The notes under the pieces are model-generated. The model saw nothing but the letters and a program-made list of their open reading frames with translations, was not told where the DNA came from and made no database searches. The translations under genes were made by a program, and so were the position numbers. DNA of 48,952 nt from Bacillota bacterium (lineage in GTDB: Bacteria > Bacillota > Clostridia > Peptostreptococcales > Anaerovoracaceae). Location of the stretch: contig JAFSUI010000017.1 in NCBI GenBank assembly GCA_017445315.1, positions 1-48,952 on the forward strand, given 5' to 3'. This document shows positions 41,303-48,952 of the stretch, piece by piece (within the stretch, counting starts at the first letter, position 1; every line of letters starts with the position of its first letter).

Positions 41303-42445
41303 ATGAACTTTCAACTGACGAAGGAACAAGAATTCGTAAGAAAGATGGTGAGAGAGTTTGCTGTAGCCGAGGTTGAGCCACTTGCGGCAGAAATCGACAA
41401 GGAACATAGATTCCCTGTAGAAACTGTTGAAAAGATGGCCAAATACGGTCTCATGGGCATTCCTTTCCCAACCGAGTATGGCGGAGCAGGCGGAGACAAT
41501 ATTTCTTACGCCATCACCGTAGAAGAACTCGCAAGAGTATGCGCATCAACAGCTGTAATCGTTTCAGCACATACATCACTTTGCTGCTGGCCGATTTATG
41601 CTTATGGTAATGATGAGCAGAAGAAAAAATACCTGCCTGATCTTTGCACAGGAAAGAAGCTTGGAGCTTTTGGTCTTACTGAACCAAATGCGGGTACCGA
41701 TGCTTCCGGACAGCAGACAAGAGCAGAGCTTGATGGAGATGAATGGGTTCTTAACGGCGCCAAGTGCTTTATAACAAATGGCGGCTATGCAGACGTATTC
41801 ATTATTATGGCTATGACTGATAAATCACAGGGAACACGCGGCATCAGCGCATTTATAGTTGAGAAGGGTGATCCTGGATTCTCAATAGGCAAGACTGAAG
41901 ACAAGATGGGTATCTGTGCTTCTTCAACAACAGAGCTTATCTTCCAGAATTGCCGCATTCCAAAGGACAGACTATTAGGCGGACTCGGCAAGGGATTTAA
42001 AATCGCCATGTCAACACTTGACGGTGGTCGTATCGGAATTGCTTCCCAGGCACTCGGTATTGCACAGGGCGCGCTCGATGTAACTATCGAATACATGAAG
42101 CAGAGAAAGCAGTTCGGAAAGAAGCTTTCGCAGTTCCAGGCTCTCACATTTGTTGTAGCTGAGCTTGCAACAAAGATTGAAGCTGCAAGACTTCTTATTT
42201 ACAAGGCTGCATATAACGAAACAGCAGGACTTCCTTATGGTGTAAATGCTGCTATGGCTAAGCTCTTTGCTGCAGAAACAGCTATGGAAGTTACTACAAA
42301 ATGCGTACAGCTTCACGGCGGTTATGGTTATACAAAGGATTATCCGGTTGAAAGAATGATGAGAGATGCCAAGATTACAGAAATCTACGAAGGCACTTCC
42401 GAAGTTCAGAAGATGGTAATCTCTGCTGCCGTAATAGGTAAATAG
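41303..42445 (+). CDS. bcd: Short-chain acyl-CoA dehydrogenase (butyryl-CoA dehydrogenase type)
   Basis: 380 residues, FAD enzyme. TEPNAGTDASG (FAD/substrate loop), TKDYPVERMMRDAKI and catalytic base Glu363 in IYEGTSE are present. With EtfBA downstream it likely reduces crotonyl-CoA to butyryl-CoA in the fermentative direction; crt, hbd and thl are not in the window, so branched or other short acyl substrates remain possible. The ribosome binding site is AAGGAGG. Confidence 0.95.
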   Translation: MNFQLTKEQEFVRKMVREFAVAEVEPLAAEIDKEHRFPVETVEKMAKYGLMGIPFPTEYGGAGGDNISYAITVEELARVCASTAVIVSAHTSLCCWPIYAYGNDEQKKKYLPDLCTGKKLGAFGLTEPNAGTDASGQQTRAELDGDEWVLNGAKCFITNGGYADVFIIMAMTDKSQGTRGISAFIVEKGDPGFSIGKTEDKMGICASSTTELIFQNCRIPKDRLLGGLGKGFKIAMSTLDGGRIGIASQALGIAQGALDVTIEYMKQRKQFGKKLSQFQALTFVVAELATKIEAARLLIYKAAYNETAGLPYGVNAAMAKLFAAETAMEVTTKCVQLHGGYGYTKDYPVERMMRDAKITEIYEGTSEVQKMVISAAVIGK

Positions 42446-42461
42446 GAGGAGGGTCTAGAAA

Positions 42462-43256
42462 ATGTTTAACATTATTGTATGCGCAAAACAGGTTCCGGAT
42501 ACAAACGAAATCAAGATCAATCCGGAAACCGGTACTCTTATAAGAGACGGCGTTCCAAGCATCCTCAATCCTGATGATGCCAACGCTCTTGAAGAAGCTC
42601 TTAAAATCAAGGATAAGGATCCTGAAAACGTTCATGTAACTGTAGTTTCAATGGGACCGCCACAGGCACAGGATATGCTTTTTGAATGTCTTGCCATGGG
42701 CGCTGACGAGGGAGTTCTTCTCTCCGACAGAGCAGTAGGTGGTTCAGATACATGGGCAACATCAAATGCTATTACTGCTACAATCAAGAAGCTTGACTAT
42801 GACATCATTTTTGCCGGACGTCAGGCTATCGACGGAGATACAGCTCAGGTTGGTCCTCAGATTGCAGAAAAGCTTGATCTGCCACAGGTTACATATGTTC
42901 AGAAATTTGAAATTTCCGATGACAAGAAGACCGTTAAGGTAGAAAGACAGCTTGAAGACGGATACGAAGTAATAGAAGTAGGCGTTCCATGCATGCTTAC
43001 ATGCATCAAGGAACTCAACACTCCGAGATATATGAATACTTGGGGAATCTTCAATCCTAACAAGGATATCAAGGTATGGAGTGCTGCAGATGTAGAAGTA
43101 GATCTGAATACAGTAGGTCTTAAGCCATCTCCAACAAACGTATTCCGTTCATTCACACCGAAGCCCAAGGGAAAGGGCACAATGCTCGAAGGCGATTCGG
43201 AAAAGGAAATCTCAGAAAAGCTTATCGGAAGCCTTAAGCAGAAACATATAATCTAA
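42462..43256 (+). CDS. etfB: Electron transfer flavoprotein beta subunit
   Basis: 264 residues. [24 protein letters not shown] start, [20 protein letters not shown] (nucleotide loop) and the docking-loop region are as in the acyl-CoA-dehydrogenase-linked ETFs. In clostridial Bcd-Etf complexes this subunit holds the bifurcating FAD; whether this one bifurcates cannot be decided by eye. The ribosome binding site is AGGAGGAGGG. Confidence 0.96.
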   Translation: MFNIIVCAKQVPDTNEIKINPETGTLIRDGVPSILNPDDANALEEALKIKDKDPENVHVTVVSMGPPQAQDMLFECLAMGADEGVLLSDRAVGGSDTWATSNAITATIKKLDYDIIFAGRQAIDGDTAQVGPQIAEKLDLPQVTYVQKFEISDDKKTVKVERQLEDGYEVIEVGVPCMLTCIKELNTPRYMNTWGIFNPNKDIKVWSAADVEVDLNTVGLKPSPTNVFRSFTPKPKGKGTMLEGDSEKEISEKLIGSLKQKHII

Positions 43257-43269
43257 GGAGGAAAGTAAA

Positions 43270-44376
43270 ATGACAGCTGTAAAAGATTTTACTGAGTATA
43301 AGAATATATGGGTATTTGCGGAACAGCGTGACGGTAAGATTATGAACGTTGCTCTGGAACTCATTGGCGAAGGTAAGAGACTTGCCGCTGAACGCGGAGA
43401 CGATTGCAAGGTTGGAGCACTTCTTGTTGGTGCAAAGGAAGATATCGAGCATCTCGCTGACGAATGCTTTGAATATGGCGCTGACATGGCTTATCTCGTT
43501 GCAGATCCACTTCTCAAGCAGTTCACAACAGATGCCTATACAAAGGTTATAACACAAGCAATTGAAGAGTTTAAGCCTGAGATTATACTCTATGGTGCTA
43601 CCCATATCGGTAGAGACCTTGCACCGCGTGTTGCCGGTAGAGCCAATGTTGGTCTCACCGCAGACTGCACACACCTCGATATATCCCTTGCTAGCTATAT
43701 CGAGTTCAACGAAAAGAATACAACACTTAACACAGCAGGCCTTGCTAACGAGGATCCTAACGATACAAAGCTTAAGATGACTCGTCCTGCATTTGGCGGA
43801 AACCTCATGGCTACAATCGTAAGCCCGACATCGCGTCCACAGATGGCAACAGTACGTCCTGGCGTTATGCAAAAGCTTGAGCCAAAGAAGGGCGCAAAGG
43901 GTGAAGTTATTGAAATGAAGCCTGAAATCGCTGCTTCTGATATCAGAATCAAGGTTCTTGATGTTGTAAAGGCTGCTAAAGAGCTCGTTTCCCTTACAGA
44001 CGCTGACATCATCTGCTCCGGCGGACGTGGTCTTGGTGGTCCTGAAGGATTTGAACTCATGCAGAAGTTCGCTGACAAGGTTGGCGGAGTTGTTGGTTCA
44101 TCACGTGCCTGCGTAGATTCAGGTTGGATTGGACACGATCATCAGGTTGGACAGACAGGAACAACCGTTAAGCCTAAGATTTACTTCGCTTGCGGTATCT
44201 CCGGTGCTATCCAGCATCTCGCAGGAATGCAGAACTCAGAATGCATCGTAGCAATCAACAAGGATCCTGATGCTCCTATCTTTGAGGTTGCAGATTATGG
44301 AATCGTTGGCGACCTTTACAAGGTAATTCCTGAAATCATGGAAGCATGGGACAAGGCAGAAGAATTGGCTAAATAG
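43270..44376 (+). CDS. etfA: Electron transfer flavoprotein alpha subunit
   Basis: 368 residues. The C-terminal FAD domain shows [55 protein letters not shown] and [20 protein letters not shown]. No N-terminal ferredoxin extension, unlike some acryloyl/lactate-type ETFs. It pairs with EtfB and Bcd and is the last gene before a strong terminator. Confidence 0.97.
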   Translation: MTAVKDFTEYKNIWVFAEQRDGKIMNVALELIGEGKRLAAERGDDCKVGALLVGAKEDIEHLADECFEYGADMAYLVADPLLKQFTTDAYTKVITQAIEEFKPEIILYGATHIGRDLAPRVAGRANVGLTADCTHLDISLASYIEFNEKNTTLNTAGLANEDPNDTKLKMTRPAFGGNLMATIVSPTSRPQMATVRPGVMQKLEPKKGAKGEVIEMKPEIAASDIRIKVLDVVKAAKELVSLTDADIICSGGRGLGGPEGFELMQKFADKVGGVVGSSRACVDSGWIGHDHQVGQTGTTVKPKIYFACGISGAIQHLAGMQNSECIVAINKDPDAPIFEVADYGIVGDLYKVIPEIMEAWDKAEELAK

Positions 44377-44395
44377 TTCATTAATAGCTCCTAAA

Positions 44396-44427
44396 TAGCC
44401 CCGACTCAAAAGTCGGGGTTATTTTTT
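44396..44427 (+). terminator. Terminator after etfA
   Basis: An 11-bp stem (44396-44406 with 44411-44421) with CCCCGACT/AGTCGGGG core and CAAA loop, then six T. Confidence 0.92.
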
Positions 44428-44460
44428 ACATTTTCCTCACATATTGGTGCACTTTTGGGT

Positions 44461-44466
44461 TATAAT
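44461..44466 (+). promoter_or_regulatory. -10 element of the LCP gene promoter
   Basis: Perfect TATAAT at 44461-44466. The -35 region (TCACAT, 44437-44442, 18-base spacer) is weak, so an activator or alternative factor could be involved. Confidence 0.45.
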
Positions 44467-44506
44467 TCATAGGTATTCTAAATTTAGTCTAAGCTTTTTA
44501 CTGGAT

Positions 44507-46015
44507 ATGAGAACGGAAGAAGAAACAACCCAAAAAGTAGATATAGGTCTTAAAAGAAGGAAGATTATCCTTATTTGTCTTGTTGTACTCGCTGTTTTAA
44601 GCGTATCTGCAGCAGTAGTAAATCTTTATATTACCAGCAAGCTAGATAAGATTAAACCGAAATCCGGAGATGAAATAATAGAATATACGGATAATGAACT
44701 ATCATGTGTTGGCGTGGATGGTTTCATTAATATTCTCTTACTTGGTATAGACTCCAGAGATATGAACGAAATGGAAGGATGGAGAGCGGATGCCATCATA
44801 ATTGCCAGTATCAAAGAAGAGACAGGGGAGGTTTTCCTAACGTCGGTATATAGAGATACATTTTTGCTCTTGGGCGAAGAAGGTTTCTATGACAAGGTTA
44901 CTCATTCCTTCTATTACGGCGGAATGAAGGAAAGTATGATAACCCTGAACAAGGCGATGGATCTCAATATTAAGAATTATGTTGTCTTTAATTTCAAGGC
45001 TGTGTCGGATGTTATAGATGCTATTGGTGGTGTAGATATAGAAATCGAAGATTATGAGATTAATGAATTAAATAAATGTATTAATGATACCTGCAAACAC
45101 TTGGGAAAGAGCGAAGTAAATTTAATTTCTGCGGCAGGACCTCACAAACTTGATGGTGCGCAGGCTGTTGCATACGGGCGTATCAGAAAAGGCGTCGGTG
45201 ACGATTTTAAGCGTACCGAGAGAATGCGGATCGTAATATCAAAGGTCCTAGAAAAGGTTAAGACTATGAGTCTTACTGATATAGATAAAATCATTGAATT
45301 AGGTATATCGCAGATTAAGACGAATCTTAGTAACCAGGATATTATGGGCATTGGCATGAGGGCTCCTAAGTTTAAGATTGCGGGGAGCGTTGGATTTCCT
45401 TATACGGTTGTGACAGGCACCTTAAACGGTACTTCCTATGTATTCCCGTATAATCTATATGGCGATGTTGCCAAGCTCCATGAGGAATTATTTGCACAGG
45501 AAGGTTATGAGCCAAGTGAAACAGTTGCTGTGATTTCTGATGAAATACTGTCTTATTATGGGATGACGGAAGGCCAAAATGAAGTCGATGTTAATCAGTA
45601 TTATGAGAATCCGACAGAGCAACCGGAACTAATCCCATCCGACGAAGGAGCGGGAGAGGCTGCAGGATGGCCTAGCCAGACAGAAGAAAATCCCTCAGAG
45701 GAAGCAGCGGTGGAAGAATCAGGAGAAGAAACTGCACCTTCTGATAACGGGGAGAATACTGAAGGAGAAATTTCTGAAGGAGGAGAAACAAATCCTGAGG
45801 AAGAGAATCCCGGCGAAGGTACAGATAATGAAAATATAAATCCCGAAAGTGGAAGTTCCGGTGAAGGAGAGGCGACAGAGCCTGCGGAAGGAGAAGAGCC
45901 GGGAAGTGAAGAACCACCTGCCGAGGAAGTTCCATCTGAGCCTGAGCCTGCGCCGGTACCGGAGCCTGAACCCGAACAACCGGCAGAAGAAAACCCCGCA
46001 GATGGCGGGGCGTAG
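44507..46015 (+). CDS. LytR-CpsA-Psr (LCP) family cell-wall glycopolymer ligase
   Basis: 502 residues from ATG 44507 (start uncertain, no clear Shine-Dalgarno). A cytoplasmic N-tail, one membrane helix (about 20-42) and an LCP domain (about 75-300) with LLLGIDSRD, WRADAIIIAS, SVYRDTFL and GRIRKG...DFKRTERMR, the Arg/Asp set that binds polyprenyl-pyrophosphate. It transfers teichoic-acid-like polymers to peptidoglycan. The last 140 residues are a Glu/Pro/Gly/Ser-rich low-complexity tail. Its stop is two bases from that of deoC. Confidence 0.92.
   Translation: MRTEEETTQKVDIGLKRRKIILICLVVLAVLSVSAAVVNLYITSKLDKIKPKSGDEIIEYTDNELSCVGVDGFINILLLGIDSRDMNEMEGWRADAIIIASIKEETGEVFLTSVYRDTFLLLGEEGFYDKVTHSFYYGGMKESMITLNKAMDLNIKNYVVFNFKAVSDVIDAIGGVDIEIEDYEINELNKCINDTCKHLGKSEVNLISAAGPHKLDGAQAVAYGRIRKGVGDDFKRTERMRIVISKVLEKVKTMSLTDIDKIIELGISQIKTNLSNQDIMGIGMRAPKFKIAGSVGFPYTVVTGTLNGTSYVFPYNLYGDVAKLHEELFAQEGYEPSETVAVISDEILSYYGMTEGQNEVDVNQYYENPTEQPELIPSDEGAGEAAGWPSQTEENPSEEAAVEESGEETAPSDNGENTEGEISEGGETNPEEENPGEGTDNENINPESGSSGEGEATEPAEGEEPGSEEPPAEEVPSEPEPAPVPEPEPEQPAEENPADGGA
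45990..46010 (-). terminator. Terminator of deoC embedded in the LCP coding end
   Basis: CCCCGC (45994-45999) and GCGGGG (46005-46010) form a perfect 6-bp GC stem with a 5-base loop. On the minus strand the stem is followed by TTTTCTTC, i.e. a terminator about 8 bases after the deoC stop. On the plus strand it encodes the last residues of the LCP protein and no T-run follows. Confidence 0.65.
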
Positions 46016-46017
46016 GA

Positions 46018-46674
46018 TTAAAGCTCTGTAACTATTTTAATACCGGAACTTGTTCCGATTCTATCTGCTCCGGCATCGATCATGTCGAGAGCAGTTTTTT
46101 TGTCCCGGATTCCTCCGGAAGCCTTTACCATTACATCTTTTGATACGGTTTTACGCATCAGTTTTACATCATCGAGCTCTGCACCACCATGTCCAAAACC
46201 GGTAGAGGTTTTGACAAAGGCAGCACCTGCAGTTTCGGATAGCTCGCATGCGGTTACGATTTCTTCCTTTGTAAGAAGACCTGTCTCAAGGATTACCTTA
46301 ACGATTGCACCATATTCTTTTGCGGCATCAACTACGCTTTTGATATCGTCCTTTACGGAGTCATAGTCCTTTGATTTTAGGCTACCGATATCAATTACCA
46401 TATCAACTTCACCGGCGCCTTCTAGGCAAGCAATCTTTGTTTCATAGGCCTTTGCTTCCTTTGACATAGCGCCAAGAGGGAAACCAACTACCGAGCATAC
46501 CTTTACATCACTATCTTTAAGCAGCGATTTACATAGAGGTACCCAGCGTGAATTTACACAGACAGAGTAGAAATCGTACTCAAGTGCTTCCTCGCAAAGC
46601 TTCACAATTTCAGCCCTTGTAGCATCGGGTTTAAGAAGCGTGTGATCGATATATTTATTAATACTTTTATCCAT
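46018..46674 (-). CDS. deoC: Deoxyribose-phosphate aldolase
   Basis: 218 residues, normal. It splits deoxyribose 5-phosphate to glyceraldehyde 3-phosphate and acetaldehyde. Schiff-base Lys155 (FVKTSTGF), Lys184 (VKASGG) and the Asp in DMVIDIG (91-97) are present. GGAGG lies upstream on the minus strand. No other deo genes are near. Confidence 0.97.
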   Translation of the reverse strand: MDKSINKYIDHTLLKPDATRAEIVKLCEEALEYDFYSVCVNSRWVPLCKSLLKDSDVKVCSVVGFPLGAMSKEAKAYETKIACLEGAGEVDMVIDIGSLKSKDYDSVKDDIKSVVDAAKEYGAIVKVILETGLLTKEEIVTACELSETAGAAFVKTSTGFGHGGAELDDVKLMRKTVSKDVMVKASGGIRDKKTALDMIDAGADRIGTSSGIKIVTEL

Positions 46675-46693
46675 AATCTATCCTCCTTCGGTT

Positions 46694-46722
46694 AGTATAT
46701 CACTTGTTGTATTGACATTCCA
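46694..46722 (-). promoter_or_regulatory. Candidate promoter of deoC
   Basis: On the minus strand TATACT (46699-46694) preceded by TGA, with TGGAAT (46722-46717) 17 bases upstream. It overlaps the -35 of the divergent CYTH promoter. Confidence 0.45.
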
Positions 46723-46740
46723 TTTTTTTTATGATAGAAA
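46712..46740 (+). promoter_or_regulatory. Promoter of the CYTH gene
   Basis: TTGACA (46712-46717), 17-base spacer ending TGA, TAGAAA (46735-46740). Because transcription would start near 46747, the in-frame ATG at 46741 cannot be the start codon. Confidence 0.75.
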
Positions 46741-46776
46741 ATGACGGATGCTTTTTTTAGAAGAGGTATTAAGGAA

Positions 46777-47397
46777 ATGGAAATAGAACTCAAATATCAT
46801 GTGGATAATAGGGAAGTTGTGGATTCTATCTTTGAATCCGAAGAAATCAAGGCGATAACAGATCCAAATTCTGAAGAGTCTCTTTTTATGCATGCTGTCT
46901 ATTTTGATACTGCGGACAGGCGCCTTGCTCGCGAACTTATGACATTTAGGGTAAGACGTGAGGGCGAGAGGCTTATCGGAACGCTAAAATGGAATGGACA
47001 GGGTGAAAATGGCCTCTATGAGAGAGAGGAGATCAACGTCCCGATCATGGATGAATCCAAACTAGAGACGCCGGACCCCGAGATTTTTATTGAAACTCCA
47101 ATGTATGACACTCTTAGAGAGATAATTGGTCATAGGACATTGTCAAAGACCATTGAGGTAGAGGTTGTCAGAAGAGAAGTTAGGCTTGATAACGGAAAGG
47201 CTATATTTGAACTCTCCTACGACGAAGGAAAGGTCATGGCAGGAGGAAAAGAAGGCCCAATTTCCGAGCTTGAGATAGAACTTTATTCAGGAAGCAAGGA
47301 AGATTTGGAGATTTTCGGAGAAGAACTCGCTGAAAAATATAATCTTCTTCCTGAAACCAGAAGCAAATTCAAACAAGGCCTTGAGCTTATTAAATAA
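46777..47397 (+). CDS. CYTH-domain phosphatase (triphosphate tunnel metalloenzyme)
   Basis: 206 residues from ATG 46777, chosen because the promoter places upstream ATG 46741 outside the transcript and the family signature ExExK (EIELK) then sits at residues 2-6. Alternating basic and acidic strands (TFRVRREGERLIGTLKWNG, SELEIELYSG) line the tunnel that binds triphosphate. Such proteins hydrolyse inorganic triphosphate or thiamine triphosphate; the substrate here is open. Confidence 0.88.
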   Translation: MEIELKYHVDNREVVDSIFESEEIKAITDPNSEESLFMHAVYFDTADRRLARELMTFRVRREGERLIGTLKWNGQGENGLYEREEINVPIMDESKLETPDPEIFIETPMYDTLREIIGHRTLSKTIEVEVVRREVRLDNGKAIFELSYDEGKVMAGGKEGPISELEIELYSGSKEDLEIFGEELAEKYNLLPETRSKFKQGLELIK

Positions 47398-47433
47398 AAA
47401 GCCCAAAAATCAGGATTATCCTAGAAAAATCTC

Positions 47434-47462
47434 AAAAAAACGGTCCAAAAGGGACCGTTTTT
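47434..47462 (+). terminator. Terminator after the CYTH gene
   Basis: AAACGGTCC (47438-47446) pairs with GGACCGTTT (47452-47460), loop AAAAG; flanking A-run and T-run lengthen the stem and make it potentially bidirectional. Confidence 0.88.
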
Positions 47463-47545
47463 ATATATTTGTCATGGGTTTTATGTGTTTTTTTCGACAA
47501 ATAAAGGGTGGTTTTGGGGTTTTTTCACTTTAAACTAGCGGTATA

Positions 47546-47574
47546 TTTACTTTTTTTTGTAAAAATGATAGAAT
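47546..47574 (+). promoter_or_regulatory. Promoter of tig
   Basis: TTTACT (47546-47551), 17-base spacer ending TGA, TAGAAT (47569-47574). A weak stem-loop TGTGGG (47585-47590) / CTCACA (47600-47605) lies a few bases after the predicted start near 47581. Confidence 0.7.
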
Positions 47575-47626
47575 TACTACTTAGTGTGGGTATATATTTC
47601 TCACAGAATTCAGGAGGAAGAATATA

Positions 47627-48952
47627 ATGAAGACAACTTTTATTTCCAAAGAGAACAATGTAGCAAAATTCACCATCGAGTACACTGCTGAAGAATTTGA
47701 AGCGGCAGTAATTAAGGTTTATCAGAAGAACAAGGATAAATTCAATATAGATGGATTCAGAAAAGGCAAAGCACCGCGTAGCATAATAGAAAAGCATTAT
47801 GGAGAAGGTGTTTTCTTTGAGGATGCAATTAACGAGCTTCTTGGAACCGGATATCCGGATGCTATAAAGGAACTCGATCTTGAAGTAATAGATTATCCAA
47901 AGGTAGATACAGGTGAAGTTAAGAAGGGCGAGCCGCTTAAGGTAGATATAACCGTTGACGTATATCCAAGAGTAGAAGTTAAGGATTATAAGAACCTTAC
48001 TGTTGAACAGGTTACGCCGGAAGTTGATGAGGAACAGGTTACGAGAAGACTTGAAATGGAGCAGAAGAAGGTTGCTCGTTCAGTTCCTGTTGATAGAGAA
48101 GCTAAGAATGGCGATACCATTACGCTCGACTATGCAGGCTTTGTAGGCGAAGAACAGTTTGAAGGCGGAACAGCCGAGAATCAGAAGCTTACGCTTGGTT
48201 CCGGACAGTTCATACCGGGATTTGAAGACCAGCTAATCGGTGCAAAGGCAGGCGAAGAAGTAGATGTAAAGGTTACATTCCCGGAAGAATACCATGCTGA
48301 AAATCTCGCAGGAAAAGATGCCGTTTTCCACTGCAAAGTCAACGAAGTAAGAGAAGAGCAGCTTCCTGAACTTGACGATGAATTTGCAAAGGATGTAAGC
48401 GATTTTGATACTCTAGAGGAAATGAAAAACGATATTAAGGCTAAACTTCTTGAGACAAGCGAAGTTAGATCCCTTAATGAAGCAAAGGACAATTTGGTAG
48501 AACAGATTTATGAGAACAATAAATTTGACCCACCACAGTCAATGGTTCAGGATGAGCTTTCAAGAGCACTCTCCGAGAGAGACCAGCAGCTCAGATATCA
48601 GGGAATTACACTTCAGCAGTTCCTCCAGTTCACAGGAGTAAAACTTGAGGACATGATGAACGAGATGAAGCCTGAGATTGAGCAGCGTGTAGCAAGCAGA
48701 ATCCTGCTCCGTTCAATAGCAGAGCAAGAAAAGCTTGAAGTGACCGATGAAGATCTCGATAAGGAACTCACTCGCATGGCGGAGCTTTACTCATCTCCTG
48801 AAAAGAAGTACGACGCTGAGGAAATGAAGAATCTTCTTGGAACAGAGCTTGAGAGCTTCAAGAAGGACATCATAATCACAAAGACTATTGACTATCTCTA
48901 CGACAACGCAAAGGTTAAGATGGTCAAGGCCGAAGAAAAGAAGGATAAGAAA
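47627..48952 (+). CDS. tig: Trigger factor (3' end beyond the window)
   Basis: 442 codons to the window edge without a stop; the family is about 430-450 residues, so nearly complete. An N-terminal ribosome-binding domain with GFRKGKAPR (about 45-53) is followed by an FKBP-type isomerase domain (about 162-245; GDTITLDYAGFVGEEQFEGG) and the C-terminal chaperone arm. It folds nascent chains at the ribosome exit. AGGAGG precedes ATG 47627. clpP/clpX commonly follow but are out of view. Confidence 0.96.
   Translation, partial: MKTTFISKENNVAKFTIEYTAEEFEAAVIKVYQKNKDKFNIDGFRKGKAPRSIIEKHYGEGVFFEDAINELLGTGYPDAIKELDLEVIDYPKVDTGEVKKGEPLKVDITVDVYPRVEVKDYKNLTVEQVTPEVDEEQVTRRLEMEQKKVARSVPVDREAKNGDTITLDYAGFVGEEQFEGGTAENQKLTLGSGQFIPGFEDQLIGAKAGEEVDVKVTFPEEYHAENLAGKDAVFHCKVNEVREEQLPELDDEFAKDVSDFDTLEEMKNDIKAKLLETSEVRSLNEAKDNLVEQIYENNKFDPPQSMVQDELSRALSERDQQLRYQGITLQQFLQFTGVKLEDMMNEMKPEIEQRVASRILLRSIAEQEKLEVTDEDLDKELTRMAELYSSPEKKYDAEEMKNLLGTELESFKKDIIITKTIDYLYDNAKVKMVKAEEKKDKK

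Noticed and set aside
43234-43872. Minus-strand open frame opposite etfA
   Set aside because: Cys/Leu-rich translation with no family resemblance; etfA is certain.

Overview
The window is one stretch of chromosome from a low-to-moderate GC, anaerobic-type Firmicute, most likely a member of Clostridia/Eubacteriales. The evidence is a PolC-type replicative polymerase with no DnaE beside it, the pyrH-frr-uppS-cdsA-dxr-rseP-ispG-polC order, the rimP-nusA-ylxR-ylxQ-infB-rbfA-nrnA-truB-ribF order, an MEP isoprenoid pathway, RNase Y, a three-gene acyl-CoA dehydrogenase/EtfBA unit and strong AGGAGG-type ribosome binding sites. I see no rRNA, tRNA, IS element, prophage or CRISPR. No intergenic gap exceeds 300 bases.

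Layout. 1-170 is the start of a thioredoxin gene on the minus strand. 290-2493 is a small accessory cassette: a membrane-anchored barnase-like RNase lipoprotein, translationally coupled to a gene that fuses a barstar-like inhibitor to a DegT/DnrJ-type PLP aminotransferase. 2506-12335 is the pyrH-to-polC operon, with its own promoter and terminator. 12354-13221 holds a lone LytTR-domain regulator and mscL. 13224-21735 is the NusA/IF-2 ribosome-maturation operon. 21761-23085 is infC-rpmI-rplT, with an ATT start codon and an attenuator-like leader. 23134-26368 has a HAD phosphatase, coaBC, a heavy-metal-exporter-type permease and a small Cys-rich membrane protein. 26411-27926 is a single-gene unit for an exported lipoprotein version of trigger factor. 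28045-35860 runs nrdR, cmk, radC, mreBCD, mrdA, minD (division, envelope growth and nucleotide metabolism). rodA lies convergent to minD and shares an overlapping divergent promoter with rny. Then come a cysteine desulfurase and thiI (tRNA thiolation), a Rex-like operator and acd-etfB-etfA (butyryl-CoA-type energy metabolism), an LCP cell-wall ligase, deoC on the minus strand, a CYTH phosphatase and the start of trigger factor (tig), which runs off the window.

How the genes work together. The window is mainly housekeeping: lipid carrier, phospholipid and isoprenoid synthesis, replication, translation initiation, rod-shape peptidoglycan synthesis (MreBCD/PBP2/RodA), and electron transfer from acyl-CoA to flavoprotein. 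The unusual parts are (i) the lipoprotein-barnase/barstar-aminotransferase pair, (ii) a PolC from which the 3'-5' exonuclease domain normally inserted in PHP is missing, (iii) a MinD without MinC/MinE and without a visible membrane-targeting helix, (iv) an extracytoplasmic trigger-factor paralogue, and (v) several regulatory arrangements: overlapping rodA/rny promoters, stem-loops at predicted transcript 5' ends, a terminator embedded in a convergent coding end, and a Rex-like operator. The best candidate for a previously undescribed system is (i).
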